A stretch of 64,000 nucleotides of DNA, taken from Bacteroidia bacterium (GTDB lineage: Bacteria; Bacteroidota; Bacteroidia; UKL13-3). Position 1 is the first letter of the stretch; every line of letters begins with the position of its first letter. The position numbers were made by a program, and so were the translations under genes. The stretch spans positions 1-64,000 of the forward strand of contig JALONK010000006.1 in assembly GCA_025454975.1 (NCBI GenBank). The letters run 5' to 3'. Below the pieces are notes generated by a model. That model saw only the letters and a program-made list of their open reading frames with translations. It did not search any database and was not told the DNA's origin. This document shows positions 8,800 through 17,584 of the stretch, piece after piece.

Positions 8800-9279
8800 A
8801 TGAAATATTATTCATTGTTCGGAGCAGCGTTATTGTTTATTTTGTTTACCGGTTTCGCTCCACAGCAGCCTGCCTCTACTACACAGGCTCTTAAGTGGTA
8901 TGGATGGAACGAAGGATATGCGAAGGCTGTAAAAGAAGGGAAGATTGTTTTGGTTGATGCCTATACTGATTGGTGCGGTTGGTGCAAAAAAATGGACAAG
9001 GATACTTATACAAATGCTGATGTCATAAAACGTATTAATGAAAATTTTATTCCTATTAAGTTTAATCCTGAAATAGAAAACGTTACTTATACTATTGGGG
9101 ATAAAACTTTATCTCCTCAAGAGCTGTATTATTCACTTACTCAGGGCAATGCAACCGGATTCCCAACAACATATTTTATTTTTCCTAAACGCATGAGTAT
9201 TTTCTACGATGCCGGATATCGTGCTCCTGATGCTTTCATTCAAGTATTGGATGTTGCTCTATCTGAAAGTAAAAAATAA
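8800..9279 (+). CDS. Secreted thioredoxin-fold protein (thioredoxin_7 type)
   Basis: The 159-residue protein begins with a signal sequence (hydrophobic core at about residues 6-20, cleavage likely near FAPQQ), so it should work in the periplasm. The active site is DWCGWCKKMD with the redox pair C59 and C62, preceded by the family strand KIVLVDAYTDW. The later GFPTTYFIF supplies the cis-proline region. CGWC enzymes of this type usually reduce or isomerise disulfides or support cytochrome maturation; the substrate here is unknown. It appears to be a single-gene transcript between DUF4175 and the PurF-like gene. Confidence 0.85.
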   Translation: MKYYSLFGAALLFILFTGFAPQQPASTTQALKWYGWNEGYAKAVKEGKIVLVDAYTDWCGWCKKMDKDTYTNADVIKRINENFIPIKFNPEIENVTYTIGDKTLSPQELYYSLTQGNATGFPTTYFIFPKRMSIFYDAGYRAPDAFIQVLDVALSESKK

Positions 9280-9413
9280 TATTTAACCAATTTAGGTTAA
9301 TAAATTAAGTTTGGCCGAGCCTTTCAGCTAAAAAGCGTGATTTTAAATTATGTTATCCATTCATGTTTTGATTAACAAATATTAATCAAATTTCGTGAAC
9401 TCATTTTAAAGTT

Positions 9414-9421
9414 TAAATTTG
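9414..9421 (+). promoter_or_regulatory. -7 box TAAATTTG of the PurF-like gene
   Basis: Full match to TAnnTTTG, 17 bases upstream of the ATG at 9439. The -33 TTG is not obvious. Confidence 0.5.
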
Positions 9422-9438
9422 CCACTCCTTTATCAGTT

Positions 9439-11334
9439 ATGAGTGATGCAATTCAACACGAATGCGGTATAGCATTCATCCGTTTGTTAAAACCTTTATC
9501 ATTTTATCAGGAAAAGTATGGCAGCAGTTTATATGGTCTAAAAAAACTAAACCTGCTCATGCAAAAACAACACAATCGTGGTCAGGATGGCGCAGGAATT
9601 GGTGTTATAAAACTTAATGTTGAACCCGGCAATAAATATATTTTTAGAAAAAGAGAAAGTGGAAGTGGTGCGATTGCAGAGATTTTTGAACGTATCGGAA
9701 AAAAAATAGCTGACACTACCAATAAGTCGCAATTAAAGGATCCTGAATACATGAAAAAAAATGTGCCTTTTGTAGGTGAAGTGTATTTAGGGCATTTACG
9801 TTATGGCACTTATGGAAGTAGTTCAGAAGATTTGTGTCATCCTTTTTTAAGACAAAATAATTGGATGACAAGAAATTTATTGCTTGCCGGAAATTTTAAC
9901 ATGACTAACGTTGATGAACTGTTTGATTTACTAATTGAATTGGGGCAGCATCCCAGAGAAAAGGCAGATACAGTGACCATGCTTGAGAAAATCGGTCATT
10001 TTTTGGATGAAGAAAATCAACGCTTGTTTGATGAGTTTAAGTCGGAAGGTAAAAGTAATCGTGAAATTACTGAACTAATAAGCACTCATCTGAATGTAGA
10101 AAATATTTTAACTCGTTCGATGCGTGAAGTAGATGGTGGTTATGTTTTAACCGGGATGATAGGAAATGGAGATTCATTTATTCTCCGCGACCCTTCCGGT
10201 ATTCGTCCTTGTTTTTATTATATTGACGAGGAAGTGATTGTTGCCACCAGCGAACGCCCTGCAATTCAAACCGGGTTTAACGTTGGTATTACCAAAATTA
10301 AAGAATTACAACCCGGACATGCACTAATTATTAAAAAGGATGGTACATATCAAGAGGTAAGTATATTACCTGCATTAACAAAAACACCATGTTCGTTCGA
10401 ACGTATTTATTTCTCGAGAGGAAATGATAAAGATATTTATACTGAACGTAAAAAATTGGGCTGGCTGTTAAGTCCTAAGGTGCTTGAAAGTATTGGTAAT
10501 GATTTAGAGAATACAGTTTGGAGTTATATTCCAAACACTGCCGCAACCGCATTTTATGGGATGATTGATGGCATTCATGATTATTTAACTGAATTTAAAG
10601 CAAAGCAGATTCTTGCATTGGGTCCACAACCGGATATGGAAAAATTAAAAGCCATATTAAGTTTAAAACCTAGGCGAGAAAAAATTGCAGTAAAGGATGT
10701 AAAGTTGCGCACTTTTATTACGGATGATGAACACCGTGAGGATATGGTAGCGCATGTTTATGATGTTACTTATGGCTTAGTGAAGAACCAAAAAGATACC
10801 TTGGTAGTAATTGATGATAGTATTGTAAGAGGTACTACTTTACGAAGTAGTATTTTAAGAATTTTAGATCGTTTGCATCCTAAACGTATTGTTATTGTTT
10901 CATCAGCGCCTCAAATTCGATATCCGGATTGTTATGGAATTGATATGAGCCGACTTAAAGATTTTGTTGCTTTTCAATCCATGCTTGCCTTGCTTAAACA
11001 ACACCAACTTAACCATAAATTAGATGAGGTTTATGCTAAATGTAAAGCTCAGGAGCATCTGCCTAAAGAGCAAATGATTAATTACCTAAAAGAGTTGTAT
11101 GATTTATTTACTGATGATCAAATCAGTGAGAAAGTAGCAGAGATTATAAAACCTGCTGATTTGGAAGCAGAAGTTTCAGTGATTTATCAAAGCATTGAAA
11201 ATTTACATACAGCTTGTCCTAACCATGCCGGCGACTGGTATTTTAGTGGTAACTATCCAACACCCGGTGGCAATAAAGTGGTGAATAAGGCATTTATCAA
11301 CTTCATGGAAGGCAATTCGGGAAGAGCGTATTAA
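9439..11334 (+). CDS. Amidophosphoribosyltransferase-like protein, long form
   Basis: This is a class II glutamine amidotransferase fused to a phosphoribosyltransferase domain. PurF makes 5-phosphoribosylamine from PRPP and glutamine, the first step of purine synthesis. Cys9 in MSDAIQHECGIAF would become the N-terminal nucleophile after removal of a short propeptide, as in the Bacillus-type enzyme. HNRGQDGAGIG, GHLRYGTYGSS and DPSGIRPC follow, and the PRPP loop is VVIDDSIVRGTTLR. At 631 residues it is more than 100 longer than a standard PurF (about 470-510), with inserted helices near 165-215 and a longer C-terminus. It may be a phylum-specific paralogue, so I leave the symbol empty. Confidence 0.85.
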   Translation: MSDAIQHECGIAFIRLLKPLSFYQEKYGSSLYGLKKLNLLMQKQHNRGQDGAGIGVIKLNVEPGNKYIFRKRESGSGAIAEIFERIGKKIADTTNKSQLKDPEYMKKNVPFVGEVYLGHLRYGTYGSSSEDLCHPFLRQNNWMTRNLLLAGNFNMTNVDELFDLLIELGQHPREKADTVTMLEKIGHFLDEENQRLFDEFKSEGKSNREITELISTHLNVENILTRSMREVDGGYVLTGMIGNGDSFILRDPSGIRPCFYYIDEEVIVATSERPAIQTGFNVGITKIKELQPGHALIIKKDGTYQEVSILPALTKTPCSFERIYFSRGNDKDIYTERKKLGWLLSPKVLESIGNDLENTVWSYIPNTAATAFYGMIDGIHDYLTEFKAKQILALGPQPDMEKLKAILSLKPRREKIAVKDVKLRTFITDDEHREDMVAHVYDVTYGLVKNQKDTLVVIDDSIVRGTTLRSSILRILDRLHPKRIVIVSSAPQIRYPDCYGIDMSRLKDFVAFQSMLALLKQHQLNHKLDEVYAKCKAQEHLPKEQMINYLKELYDLFTDDQISEKVAEIIKPADLEAEVSVIYQSIENLHTACPNHAGDWYFSGNYPTPGGNKVVNKAFINFMEGNSGRAY

Positions 11335-11337
11335 TCA

Positions 11338-11358
11338 ATAAGTTTATTATAAACTTAT
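11338..11358. repeat. Short perfect hairpin after the PurF-like gene
   Basis: TAAGTTTA-TTA-TAAACTTA lies just past the stop at 11334. It could be a weak 3' end structure, but there is no T run. The rest of the 287-base gap to lptB is AT-rich with no gene I can see. Confidence 0.4.
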
Positions 11359-11621
11359 GTTGAAATTCAGCGAGGCAAAACTGTTGATTGTTATTGTTCC
11401 ATATTCTAGTTTTGAATGTGATAAATATTTCTTAATCGCCTATACCTGTAGCATTTAATTTCAATTTTCTTTTTTGAAGATATAATTTTTATATCAATGG
11501 AGCTTATACACCAATCATAGATTGATGTAATTTTTGAAGTGTTCTCACGGCTTGACAGTTTCCATAAATTCTATCACACACTGATATTTTTTAGTATAGC
11601 CGAAATATTTAACTTGCACTC

Positions 11622-12344
11622 ATGATTTTATCTTCTCATAACTTAGTTAAACGCTACCGCAAACGCACGGTGGTGAACAATGTATCTATTGAAGTAAAAC
11701 AAGGGGAATGTGTGGGTTTACTTGGGCCTAATGGTGCCGGAAAAACTACAACTTTTTATATGACGGTTGGTTTAGTTAAACCTGATGAAGGAAGAGTGTT
11801 GTTGGACGGAGAAGATATTACGCCATTACCTATGTATAGGCGCGCCCAAAAGGGGTTAGGATATCTGCCTCAGGAGGCATCAATATTTCGTACTTTAAGT
11901 GTAGAGGATAATATCAAATCTGTGTTAGAAATGACGAAACAAACCAAACAAGAACAACTCGATAAACTAGAAGAATTGTTGGATGAGTTTGGTTTAAACA
12001 AGGTTAGAAAATCGCCGGGAAATGTTTTAAGTGGGGGCGAACGCCGACGTTGTGAAATTGCGCGTGCACTCGCCGTAAATCCAAAATTTGTACTGCTTGA
12101 TGAACCATTTGCCGGTATTGATCCTATTGCTGTTGAAGATATACAACAAATAGTGGCAAAGCTTAAACATAAAAATATTGGTATACTAATTACCGACCAT
12201 AATGTGCATGAAACATTGAGCATTGTTGATAGGGCTTATTTATTATTTGAAGGTAAAATCCTAAAAGCAGGAACAGCTCAAGAGTTAGCTGATGATGAAA
12301 TAGTAAGGAAAGTATATTTGGGTCAAAACTTTGTTTTGCGTTAA
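11622..12344 (+). CDS. lptB: LPS export ABC transporter ATP-binding protein
   Basis: LptB is the cytoplasmic ATPase that powers LptFG to lift lipopolysaccharide from the inner membrane towards the Lpt bridge. The 240 residues contain Walker A ([15 protein letters not shown]), the Q-loop [15 protein letters not shown], the signature [15 protein letters not shown] and Walker [14 protein letters not shown], with the H-loop in ITDHNVHE. Wording and length are LptB-specific rather than a general ABC importer. The ATG at 11622 lies 5 bases after a degenerate -7 box (TAACTTG, 11610-11616). lptFG and lptC are not nearby. A small lipoprotein gene follows 40 bases later. Confidence 0.92.
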   Translation: MILSSHNLVKRYRKRTVVNNVSIEVKQGECVGLLGPNGAGKTTTFYMTVGLVKPDEGRVLLDGEDITPLPMYRRAQKGLGYLPQEASIFRTLSVEDNIKSVLEMTKQTKQEQLDKLEELLDEFGLNKVRKSPGNVLSGGERRRCEIARALAVNPKFVLLDEPFAGIDPIAVEDIQQIVAKLKHKNIGILITDHNVHETLSIVDRAYLLFEGKILKAGTAQELADDEIVRKVYLGQNFVLR

Positions 12345-12364
12345 TCGCTAATTCCCTATTTTTG
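12334..12364 (+). promoter_or_regulatory. Promoter of the His-tailed lipoprotein (TTTTG-N18-TATTTTTG)
   Basis: TTTTG ends at 12338 inside the lptB 3' end, and TATTTTTG spans 12357-12364, 20 bases before the ATG at 12385. This gives the lipoprotein its own promoter. Confidence 0.6.
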
Positions 12365-12384
12365 ATATGATAAATTAATCTAAT

Positions 12385-12639
12385 ATGAAAAAAACAATTA
12401 AAGGATTATTAATAGCGGCTATTTCTGTTACGGTATTAGCTTGCGGGAGTGAAACCCCTAAGTCTGACTTAAGCAAAGAGGAACAAGCGTCGGTAGATAG
12501 CACTTTATCAAATGACCAAGCCATTATGGATTCAATGCAACGTGCCCTTAACAATGTGTTGGAAGCTGATAGCTTGACGGGTGCTTCAGAAGGACATGAT
12601 CATCATCATGACCACGGAGGTGAAGAGCATAGTCATTAA
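12385..12639 (+). CDS. Small lipoprotein with a histidine-rich tail
   Basis: The 84-residue protein has a signal peptide with lipobox VLACG (Cys20). A Ser/Asp/Glu-rich middle part (DSTLSNDQAIMDSMQ) follows, and the tail is GHDHHHDHGGEEHSH with seven His in the last 15 residues. Such tails bind zinc, nickel or copper, so a role in metal storage or chaperoning at the envelope is plausible. No metal transporter is next to it (the CDF gene is 26 kb away). I do not recognise a named family. It ends 19 bases before a strong terminator. Confidence 0.75.
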   Translation: MKKTIKGLLIAAISVTVLACGSETPKSDLSKEEQASVDSTLSNDQAIMDSMQRALNNVLEADSLTGASEGHDHHHDHGGEEHSH

Positions 12640-12658
12640 TTATCTTAGAATTTTATTG

Positions 12659-12681
12659 AACAGGCTTAGGCCTGTTTTTTT
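12659..12681. terminator. Terminator AACAGGC-TTAG-GCCTGTT
   Basis: A 7-bp GC-rich stem with a 4-base loop is followed by a T run that reaches the stop codon of the convergent HxlR gene. It clearly ends the lipoprotein transcript and may also act in the other direction. Confidence 0.8.
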
Positions 12682-13009
12682 ATGTCTTGTTTAATTTCTC
12701 GTATTGTTTTGCAAATTTTTCCATGGCTTCAATTAATGGTATTGCTTTTTTACCTGAGGTGGTAATTTTATATTCAACCCTAGGAGGTACCTCCCCATAA
12801 TTTTTTCTACTTACCAAATTATTTTCTTCCAAAATTCGAAGTTCTTGTATTAACATTTTTTCGCTGATATCGGGAATCATTTTTTTTAATTCTGACAAGC
12901 GACTTGGTTTCAAGCGCAATTGAAATAAAATTAATAGTTTCCATTTCCCTCCTAATAATTCAAGTGAGGTACGAATGGGACATCGGTTGGTTAGCTTTAT
13001 TTTATCCAT
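12680..13009 (-). CDS. HxlR-family transcriptional regulator
   Basis: The 109-residue winged-helix protein has the HxlR start CPIRTSLELLGGKWKLLILFQL, with Cys10 in the position of the redox-sensing cysteine of HypR/YodB-type members. The recognition helix region is PDISEKMLIQELRILEENNLV and the wing is PPRVEYKITTSGK. It is transcribed away from an SDR gene 69 bases to its right. An inverted repeat at 13019-13032 sits between them, so regulation of that gene and of itself is likely. Family members respond to electrophiles or disulfide stress; the signal here is unknown. Confidence 0.9.
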   Translation of the reverse strand: MDKIKLTNRCPIRTSLELLGGKWKLLILFQLRLKPSRLSELKKMIPDISEKMLIQELRILEENNLVSRKNYGEVPPRVEYKITTSGKKAIPLIEAMEKFAKQYEKLNKT

Positions 13010-13018
13010 ACTTACAAA

Positions 13019-13032
13019 AAGGTATGTACCTT
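13019..13032. promoter_or_regulatory. Probable HxlR operator AAGGTA-TG-TACCTT
   Basis: A perfect 6-bp inverted repeat with a 2-base centre lies 10 bases upstream of the HxlR ATG and 46 bases before the SDR ATG. HxlR-type repressors bind short GTAC-like palindromes in divergent spacers, which fits the placement. Confidence 0.55.
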
Positions 13033-13078
13033 AAGTTTTGTTTGTGAAAAGCAAGTTAATTTATTTTACTTAAAAACT

Positions 13079-13723
13079 ATGAAAAATAATTTATCAATCG
13101 CCCTTATCGGCGCCACTGGGGCTACCGGTTTTCAATTTTTGAAACTCGCTTTAGATGCCGGATATCATGTAAAAGCTTTGGTTAGAAATCCGGCTAAACT
13201 TCAAATCAAACATCCATTACTAAGTGTTATTGAAGGGGATGTATTACAAAAACAGTCTATTGTTGATTGTTTAAAAGAAACTTCAATAGTGGTGAGTTTA
13301 TTTGGTCATGTTAAAGACTCTCCAAAGTGGATTCAATCTCAAGGTACAGCAAATATTATTGAGGTAATGAGTGCCCTCGGCATACAACGAATTATTTCCT
13401 TATCCGGTGGAGGTTTACCTTTTCCTGAAAAGGACACTCCTAAATTTAAGGATCACCTTATTAGAGGAATAATGAAGTTAATTGTACCTCATATTTTAGA
13501 TGATGCCATTAAGCATGCTGAATTACTTCGTTCGAGTGGATTGAAATGGACTATTGTACGTGGTCCTCGTTTAACCAATAAACCTGCCGCTCATCAATAC
13601 CAAGTTGGTTGGGTCGGACATCAATCGGGAACACAAATTTCTCGTGCTGATTTAGCTTCGTTTATACTTGAGATTGTGAGAAATGGTGGATATGAATTTG
13701 ATATGCCTTTTGTTACCTCTTAA
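13079..13723 (+). CDS. NAD(P)H-binding atypical SDR protein
   Basis: The 214-residue protein starts with a Rossmann fold: IALIGATGATGFQFLKLAL is a GxxGxxG nucleotide loop, followed by VKALVRNPAKL and VIEGDVL typical of the atypical SDR5 / NmrA-like group. Later IISLSGGGLPFP and WTIVRGPRLTN match the family. Members reduce flavins or quinones or act as sensors; the substrate is unknown. Its divergent HxlR neighbour suggests induction under electrophile or quinone stress. The stop directly abuts the stop of the convergent M28 gene with no gap. Confidence 0.85.
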   Translation: MKNNLSIALIGATGATGFQFLKLALDAGYHVKALVRNPAKLQIKHPLLSVIEGDVLQKQSIVDCLKETSIVVSLFGHVKDSPKWIQSQGTANIIEVMSALGIQRIISLSGGGLPFPEKDTPKFKDHLIRGIMKLIVPHILDDAIKHAELLRSSGLKWTIVRGPRLTNKPAAHQYQVGWVGHQSGTQISRADLASFILEIVRNGGYEFDMPFVTS

Positions 13724-15109
13724 TTATTGTACACCTTCTTCACTCATCAACCACAATAAAGAGGCAATAGCCGCAGCTCCTAATTCTAATTCTCTTTTGT
13801 TCACCTTGTCAAAAGTATCAATACTTGTATGGTGATAATCGAAATACCTTTGTGAATCGGGGATATAACCTATTAATATGGTACCATATTTTTTCAAAGG
13901 ACCAATATCAGCGCCTCCTCCACCTCTTCTGATTTGTTCAATACCATAAGGTTGAAAAATGTTTTCCCACTTTTTTAAATAAACCGCAGATGCACTATCG
14001 TCAACACCAAATGCTCGAGGTGTAAATCCTCCGGCATCACTTTCAATGGCAGCAATATGTTTAATACCTGATTGTTGCTCTTCACCTGCTGATTCAGCAT
14101 ATTTTAAGCCTCCTCGTAACCCATTTTCTTCATTCATAAACAATACTACTCTTAAGGTTCTTTTTGGACGTAATCCTAGAGTTTTTATTAATCTTAAAGC
14201 TTCTACACTTTGCACACATCCTGCTCCATCATCATGCGCACCTTGGCCATTATCCCAACTGTCTAAATGACCTCCTGCAATAATCACCTCATTTGGTAAT
14301 TGGGTACCCCTGATTTCACCTACCACATTGTATGATAAAACGTCGGGATAGCTTGCACAACTCATTTTAAAGAAAAACTTAACCGGTGCTGCTGATTTTA
14401 ATGAAAGCACCTTGTTTAATAAATCAGCGTCTTTAGTACTGATAGCGCAGGCCGGTATTTTGGTAACATCATCTAAATATCTTGTCATTCCCGTATGTGG
14501 ATGCTCATCATTTGCTAATGTAAGCGAACGAACCACAACTCCAACAGCTCCAAGCTTAGCAGCTTCTGCAGGTCCATTCACACGTTGGTCGCCTGCGCCA
14601 CCATAAGCAGCCCCGGTTTGAATTAAGGTTGGATCCATAGGTCGGTTAAAAAAGATGATTTTGCCTTTTACTTTTGCCTCTCCTAGTAACTTTAATTCAT
14701 TTATACTTCTTACTTCAATTACTTCAGCTGTTAAACCTGATTCAGGTGTAGCCACACTTCCGCCCAAGGCACAAATATTTACTTCAAATTCGGTAGCAGC
14801 TTTTACAATTTTTGCAGTTTCTTTTTTTCCTCTAACCCATTTTGGTACCATTACGGGTTGAAGATACACAGTATCAAAACCATATTTCTGCATGCGTCCA
14901 TACATATATTGAACTGCCTTTTCAGCTTCGGGTGAACCACTTAAACGGCCGCCAATTTGGTTACATAAATAATCCAGCATAGGATAACATTGACCACGAA
15001 GTAATACCTCATCATAAATTGATTTAAGAACTTTTGCTTGGTCTTGTTGCGCATGAGCATCAACTATAAACCAAAGCATGACTACCATTATCAATTTTAA
15101 TTTTTTCAT
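13724..15109 (-). CDS. Secreted M28-family zinc aminopeptidase
   Basis: The 461-residue protein has a signal peptide (cleavage after DAHA, before QQDQ). A protease-associated (PA) insert lies at about residues 140-230 and the M28 catalytic domain after about 260. Zinc ligands and catalytic residues are visible in GGHLDSWDNGQGAHDDGAG, FMNEENGLRGG, ESDAGGF and the final His in YHHTSIDTFD. It probably trims N-terminal residues from peptides in the periplasm or outside the cell. The ATG lies 5 bases after a -7-like TATATTG (15115-15121). The divergent amidohydrolase gene starts 92 bases away. Confidence 0.9.
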   Translation of the reverse strand: MKKLKLIMVVMLWFIVDAHAQQDQAKVLKSIYDEVLLRGQCYPMLDYLCNQIGGRLSGSPEAEKAVQYMYGRMQKYGFDTVYLQPVMVPKWVRGKKETAKIVKAATEFEVNICALGGSVATPESGLTAEVIEVRSINELKLLGEAKVKGKIIFFNRPMDPTLIQTGAAYGGAGDQRVNGPAEAAKLGAVGVVVRSLTLANDEHPHTGMTRYLDDVTKIPACAISTKDADLLNKVLSLKSAAPVKFFFKMSCASYPDVLSYNVVGEIRGTQLPNEVIIAGGHLDSWDNGQGAHDDGAGCVQSVEALRLIKTLGLRPKRTLRVVLFMNEENGLRGGLKYAESAGEEQQSGIKHIAAIESDAGGFTPRAFGVDDSASAVYLKKWENIFQPYGIEQIRRGGGGADIGPLKKYGTILIGYIPDSQRYFDYHHTSIDTFDKVNKRELELGAAAIASLLWLMSEEGVQ

Positions 15110-15188
15110 GATTGCAATATACTATTTCAACACTATTTTTACTCCTTATAAACATTCTTAATGATGAACCTGTTCAAGGCTTATTATA

Positions 15189-15196
15189 TATCTTCG
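15189..15196 (+). promoter_or_regulatory. -7-like box TATCTTCG of the amidohydrolase gene
   Basis: It ends 5 bases before the ATG at 15202, which supports that start over an in-frame ATG at 15112 and predicts a leaderless message. Confidence 0.5.
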
Positions 15197-15201
15197 TAAC
15201 T

Positions 15202-16824
15202 ATGAAAAGTATTTTAAGTTTTATAGTACTCACCTTTCTTTTTCTTTCTTGTACAAAGAAAAAACATGTTGATTTATTGGTGAAAGGTGGACATATTATT
15301 TCGGTTGATAGCCTGATGACAGTAGCAGAGGTAATGGTAATAGAAAATGGTAAAATTATTGACCTTGGTAATGCTGCTTTAACTGATCAATATATCGCTG
15401 ATAGTGTTATTGATTTAAATGGTGCTTTTGTATTTCCGGGTTTGGTTGATGCACATGCTCATTTTTATGGATTAGGCATGAATGCCTTTCAGGTTGACCT
15501 AACTAATACAAAAAGCTGGAATGAAGTTATTGAACGTTGTAAGTCATTCTATCAACTTCATAAACCAAGTGTTTTATTAGGACGAGGATGGGATCAAAAT
15601 GATTGGGCAAATACAGCATTCCCTGATGCAGAAGCTTTGAACGCAGCATTTCCAAATACTCCGGTTTTATTAAAGCGCATTGATGGACACGCTGCAATAG
15701 CTAATGAAGCAGCAATGGCATTAATAAATAACCAAAATTTCCAACAAGTTAATGGAGGTGAAATGATAAGGAAGAATGGTAAACTTACCGGATTATTAAT
15801 AGATGAGGCAGTAACTTTAGTTGAAAAAAAATTACCGAAAACTTCAAGGAATGATCAAATAAGATATTTGAAGTATGCCGAGCAAGAATGTTTAAAACAT
15901 GGATTAACCTTAGTATGTGATGCTGGATTAGATACTGATATTATTTTACTGATTGATTCATTGCATCAGTCGGGGGATTTGAAAATTCGGCTGAATACCA
16001 TGGTTAGTATAACTGTTAAACAGTTGGCATATTGGTTAAAAAGAGGAGTATTGATTACGGATCGTTTACATACAAGCTCATTTAAAATGTATGCTGATGG
16101 CGCATTAGGTTCGCGTGGCGCATGTTTAACTCAGCCTTATAGTGATCGCCATGAACATTTTGGTATTATAGTAACACCCTTGAAAAAAATGGAGGCTTAT
16201 GTTGCAGCACTTGCAAATTCTTCATTTCAGCTTAATACGCATTGTATTGGCGACTCGGCTAATCGTTACATATTGCAGTTATATGGGAAATATTTAGGTG
16301 CACAAAATCCAAAAAGGTGGCGTATTGAACATGCACAGGTTGTTCACCCGAATGATATGAAGTTTTTTGGAATGTATTCGATTGTTCCATCAGTACAACC
16401 TACCCATGCCACCAGTGATATGTATTGGGCTGAAAAAAGAATAGGGAAAGCTCGTTTAACAGGAGCTTACGCATTAAAAACCTTGTTACATGAAAATGGA
16501 TGGTTGCCATTAGGAACTGATTTCCCTGTTGAAAAAGTTAGTCCGTTTCATACTTTCTATGCCGCTGTTGCTCGAACCGATTCAAGCGGTTATCCGGAAG
16601 GCGGTTTTATGATGCAAGAAGCATTAACCCGAATCGAAGCATTAAAGGGCATAACATATTGGGCGGCTAAGGCTTGCAATCAGGAAGCACAAGTCGGTTC
16701 CCTGAGTATTGGCAAGCAAGCTGACTTTATCATCTTAGATAAAAATTTGCTGCAAGATGATTTGATTCAAATTAGGAATAGCCTTCCTAAAGCAGTATTT
16801 ATAGCCGGACAACGTGTAAAATAA
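15202..16824 (+). CDS. YtcJ-type amidohydrolase lipoprotein
   Basis: The 540-residue protein belongs to the amidohydrolase_3 group (YtcJ/LAF3-like). The metal-binding DAHAHFYGLG is near residue 80, and IDGHAAIAN, FKMYADGALGSRGA, NTHCIGDSAN, IEHAQVV and GTDFPVEKVSP follow in family order. The C-terminal ADFIILDKN closes the small beta domain. Starting at 15202, the first residues form a lipoprotein signal (LTFLFLSC), so the enzyme would be tethered in the envelope. The substrate is unknown; family members hydrolyse N-acyl or cyclic amide bonds. An upstream in-frame start at 15112 would bury the signal peptide and is rejected. Confidence 0.87.
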   Translation: MKSILSFIVLTFLFLSCTKKKHVDLLVKGGHIISVDSLMTVAEVMVIENGKIIDLGNAALTDQYIADSVIDLNGAFVFPGLVDAHAHFYGLGMNAFQVDLTNTKSWNEVIERCKSFYQLHKPSVLLGRGWDQNDWANTAFPDAEALNAAFPNTPVLLKRIDGHAAIANEAAMALINNQNFQQVNGGEMIRKNGKLTGLLIDEAVTLVEKKLPKTSRNDQIRYLKYAEQECLKHGLTLVCDAGLDTDIILLIDSLHQSGDLKIRLNTMVSITVKQLAYWLKRGVLITDRLHTSSFKMYADGALGSRGACLTQPYSDRHEHFGIIVTPLKKMEAYVAALANSSFQLNTHCIGDSANRYILQLYGKYLGAQNPKRWRIEHAQVVHPNDMKFFGMYSIVPSVQPTHATSDMYWAEKRIGKARLTGAYALKTLLHENGWLPLGTDFPVEKVSPFHTFYAAVARTDSSGYPEGGFMMQEALTRIEALKGITYWAAKACNQEAQVGSLSIGKQADFIILDKNLLQDDLIQIRNSLPKAVFIAGQRVK

Positions 16825-16967
16825 TAGTTAAATAAGGTTAGCCATAATGCTGTTTTTAAGCCAATCTTAAAATATTTTAACGGAGATATTCACCAATTTT
16901 CAAGGCTATTGCCTAATGAAACCGATTATCTTTATATTGCACGCTGATTGTAAAATAAACAGCATAA

Positions 16968-17582
16968 ATGAAGTTATTAAAAGACCTCCACCACGAATAC
17001 GTTTTTTTAAGACGTATAAAAGTGATTTCAGATGAAATTGCCCGTCAAATGCCGGATGGAGTTAAAGTACTTGATATTGGTTGTGGTGATGGAACCATAA
17101 GCAAACTCATAAGTGAAAAGAAAGCCGGAATTACTTATGAAGGTATTGATATTATGGCTCGTCCAACTTGTGCAATTCCATTTAAGGAGTACGATGGCGA
17201 ACATATTCCATATCCGGATTCTAGTTTTGATGCAGCTCAATATGTAGATGTTTTACATCATGTACCTGATAGTAATTTCAAAAATTTACTCAAAGAAACC
17301 ATGAGGGTTTCTAAGCAGTATCTTGTTATAAAGGATCATCTTTGGGCAAATGCTTTTGATTTTCAAACCCTAAAATTTATGGATTGGGTTGGAAACGCTC
17401 CACATGGTGTTAAAGTAATTTATAACTTTAAAACAGAGAAGTTTTGGATGGATACTTTTGAAGAACTAGGGCTTGAAGTGGTAACATGGAATAAATCAAT
17501 TCCACTTTATCCGGGCGTTTTTAATGCGGTTTTTGGCCGTCAATTACATTTTATTGCAGTTTTAAAAAAGAAAACACCGTAA
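16968..17582 (+). CDS. SAM-dependent class I methyltransferase
   Basis: The 204-residue protein has SAM motif I (VLDIGCGDGTISKL, about residues 34-47), an acidic motif II (YEGIDIM) and motif IV with AQYVDVLHHVPD, typical of methyltransferase_11 proteins. It starts a run of four same-strand genes with gaps of 2, 11 and 39 bases that are otherwise glycosyltransferases. It may therefore modify a lipid-linked sugar, polyprenol or surface glycan. The exact acceptor cannot be told from the sequence. Confidence 0.85.
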   Translation: MKLLKDLHHEYVFLRRIKVISDEIARQMPDGVKVLDIGCGDGTISKLISEKKAGITYEGIDIMARPTCAIPFKEYDGEHIPYPDSSFDAAQYVDVLHHVPDSNFKNLLKETMRVSKQYLVIKDHLWANAFDFQTLKFMDWVGNAPHGVKVIYNFKTEKFWMDTFEELGLEVVTWNKSIPLYPGVFNAVFGRQLHFIAVLKKKTP

Positions 17583-17584
17583 AC

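Noticed and set aside
9283..9300. TTAACC-AATTTA-GGTTAA as a terminator after the thioredoxin-fold gene
   Set aside because: The stem is AT-weak and there is no T run, so I do not list it as a terminator.
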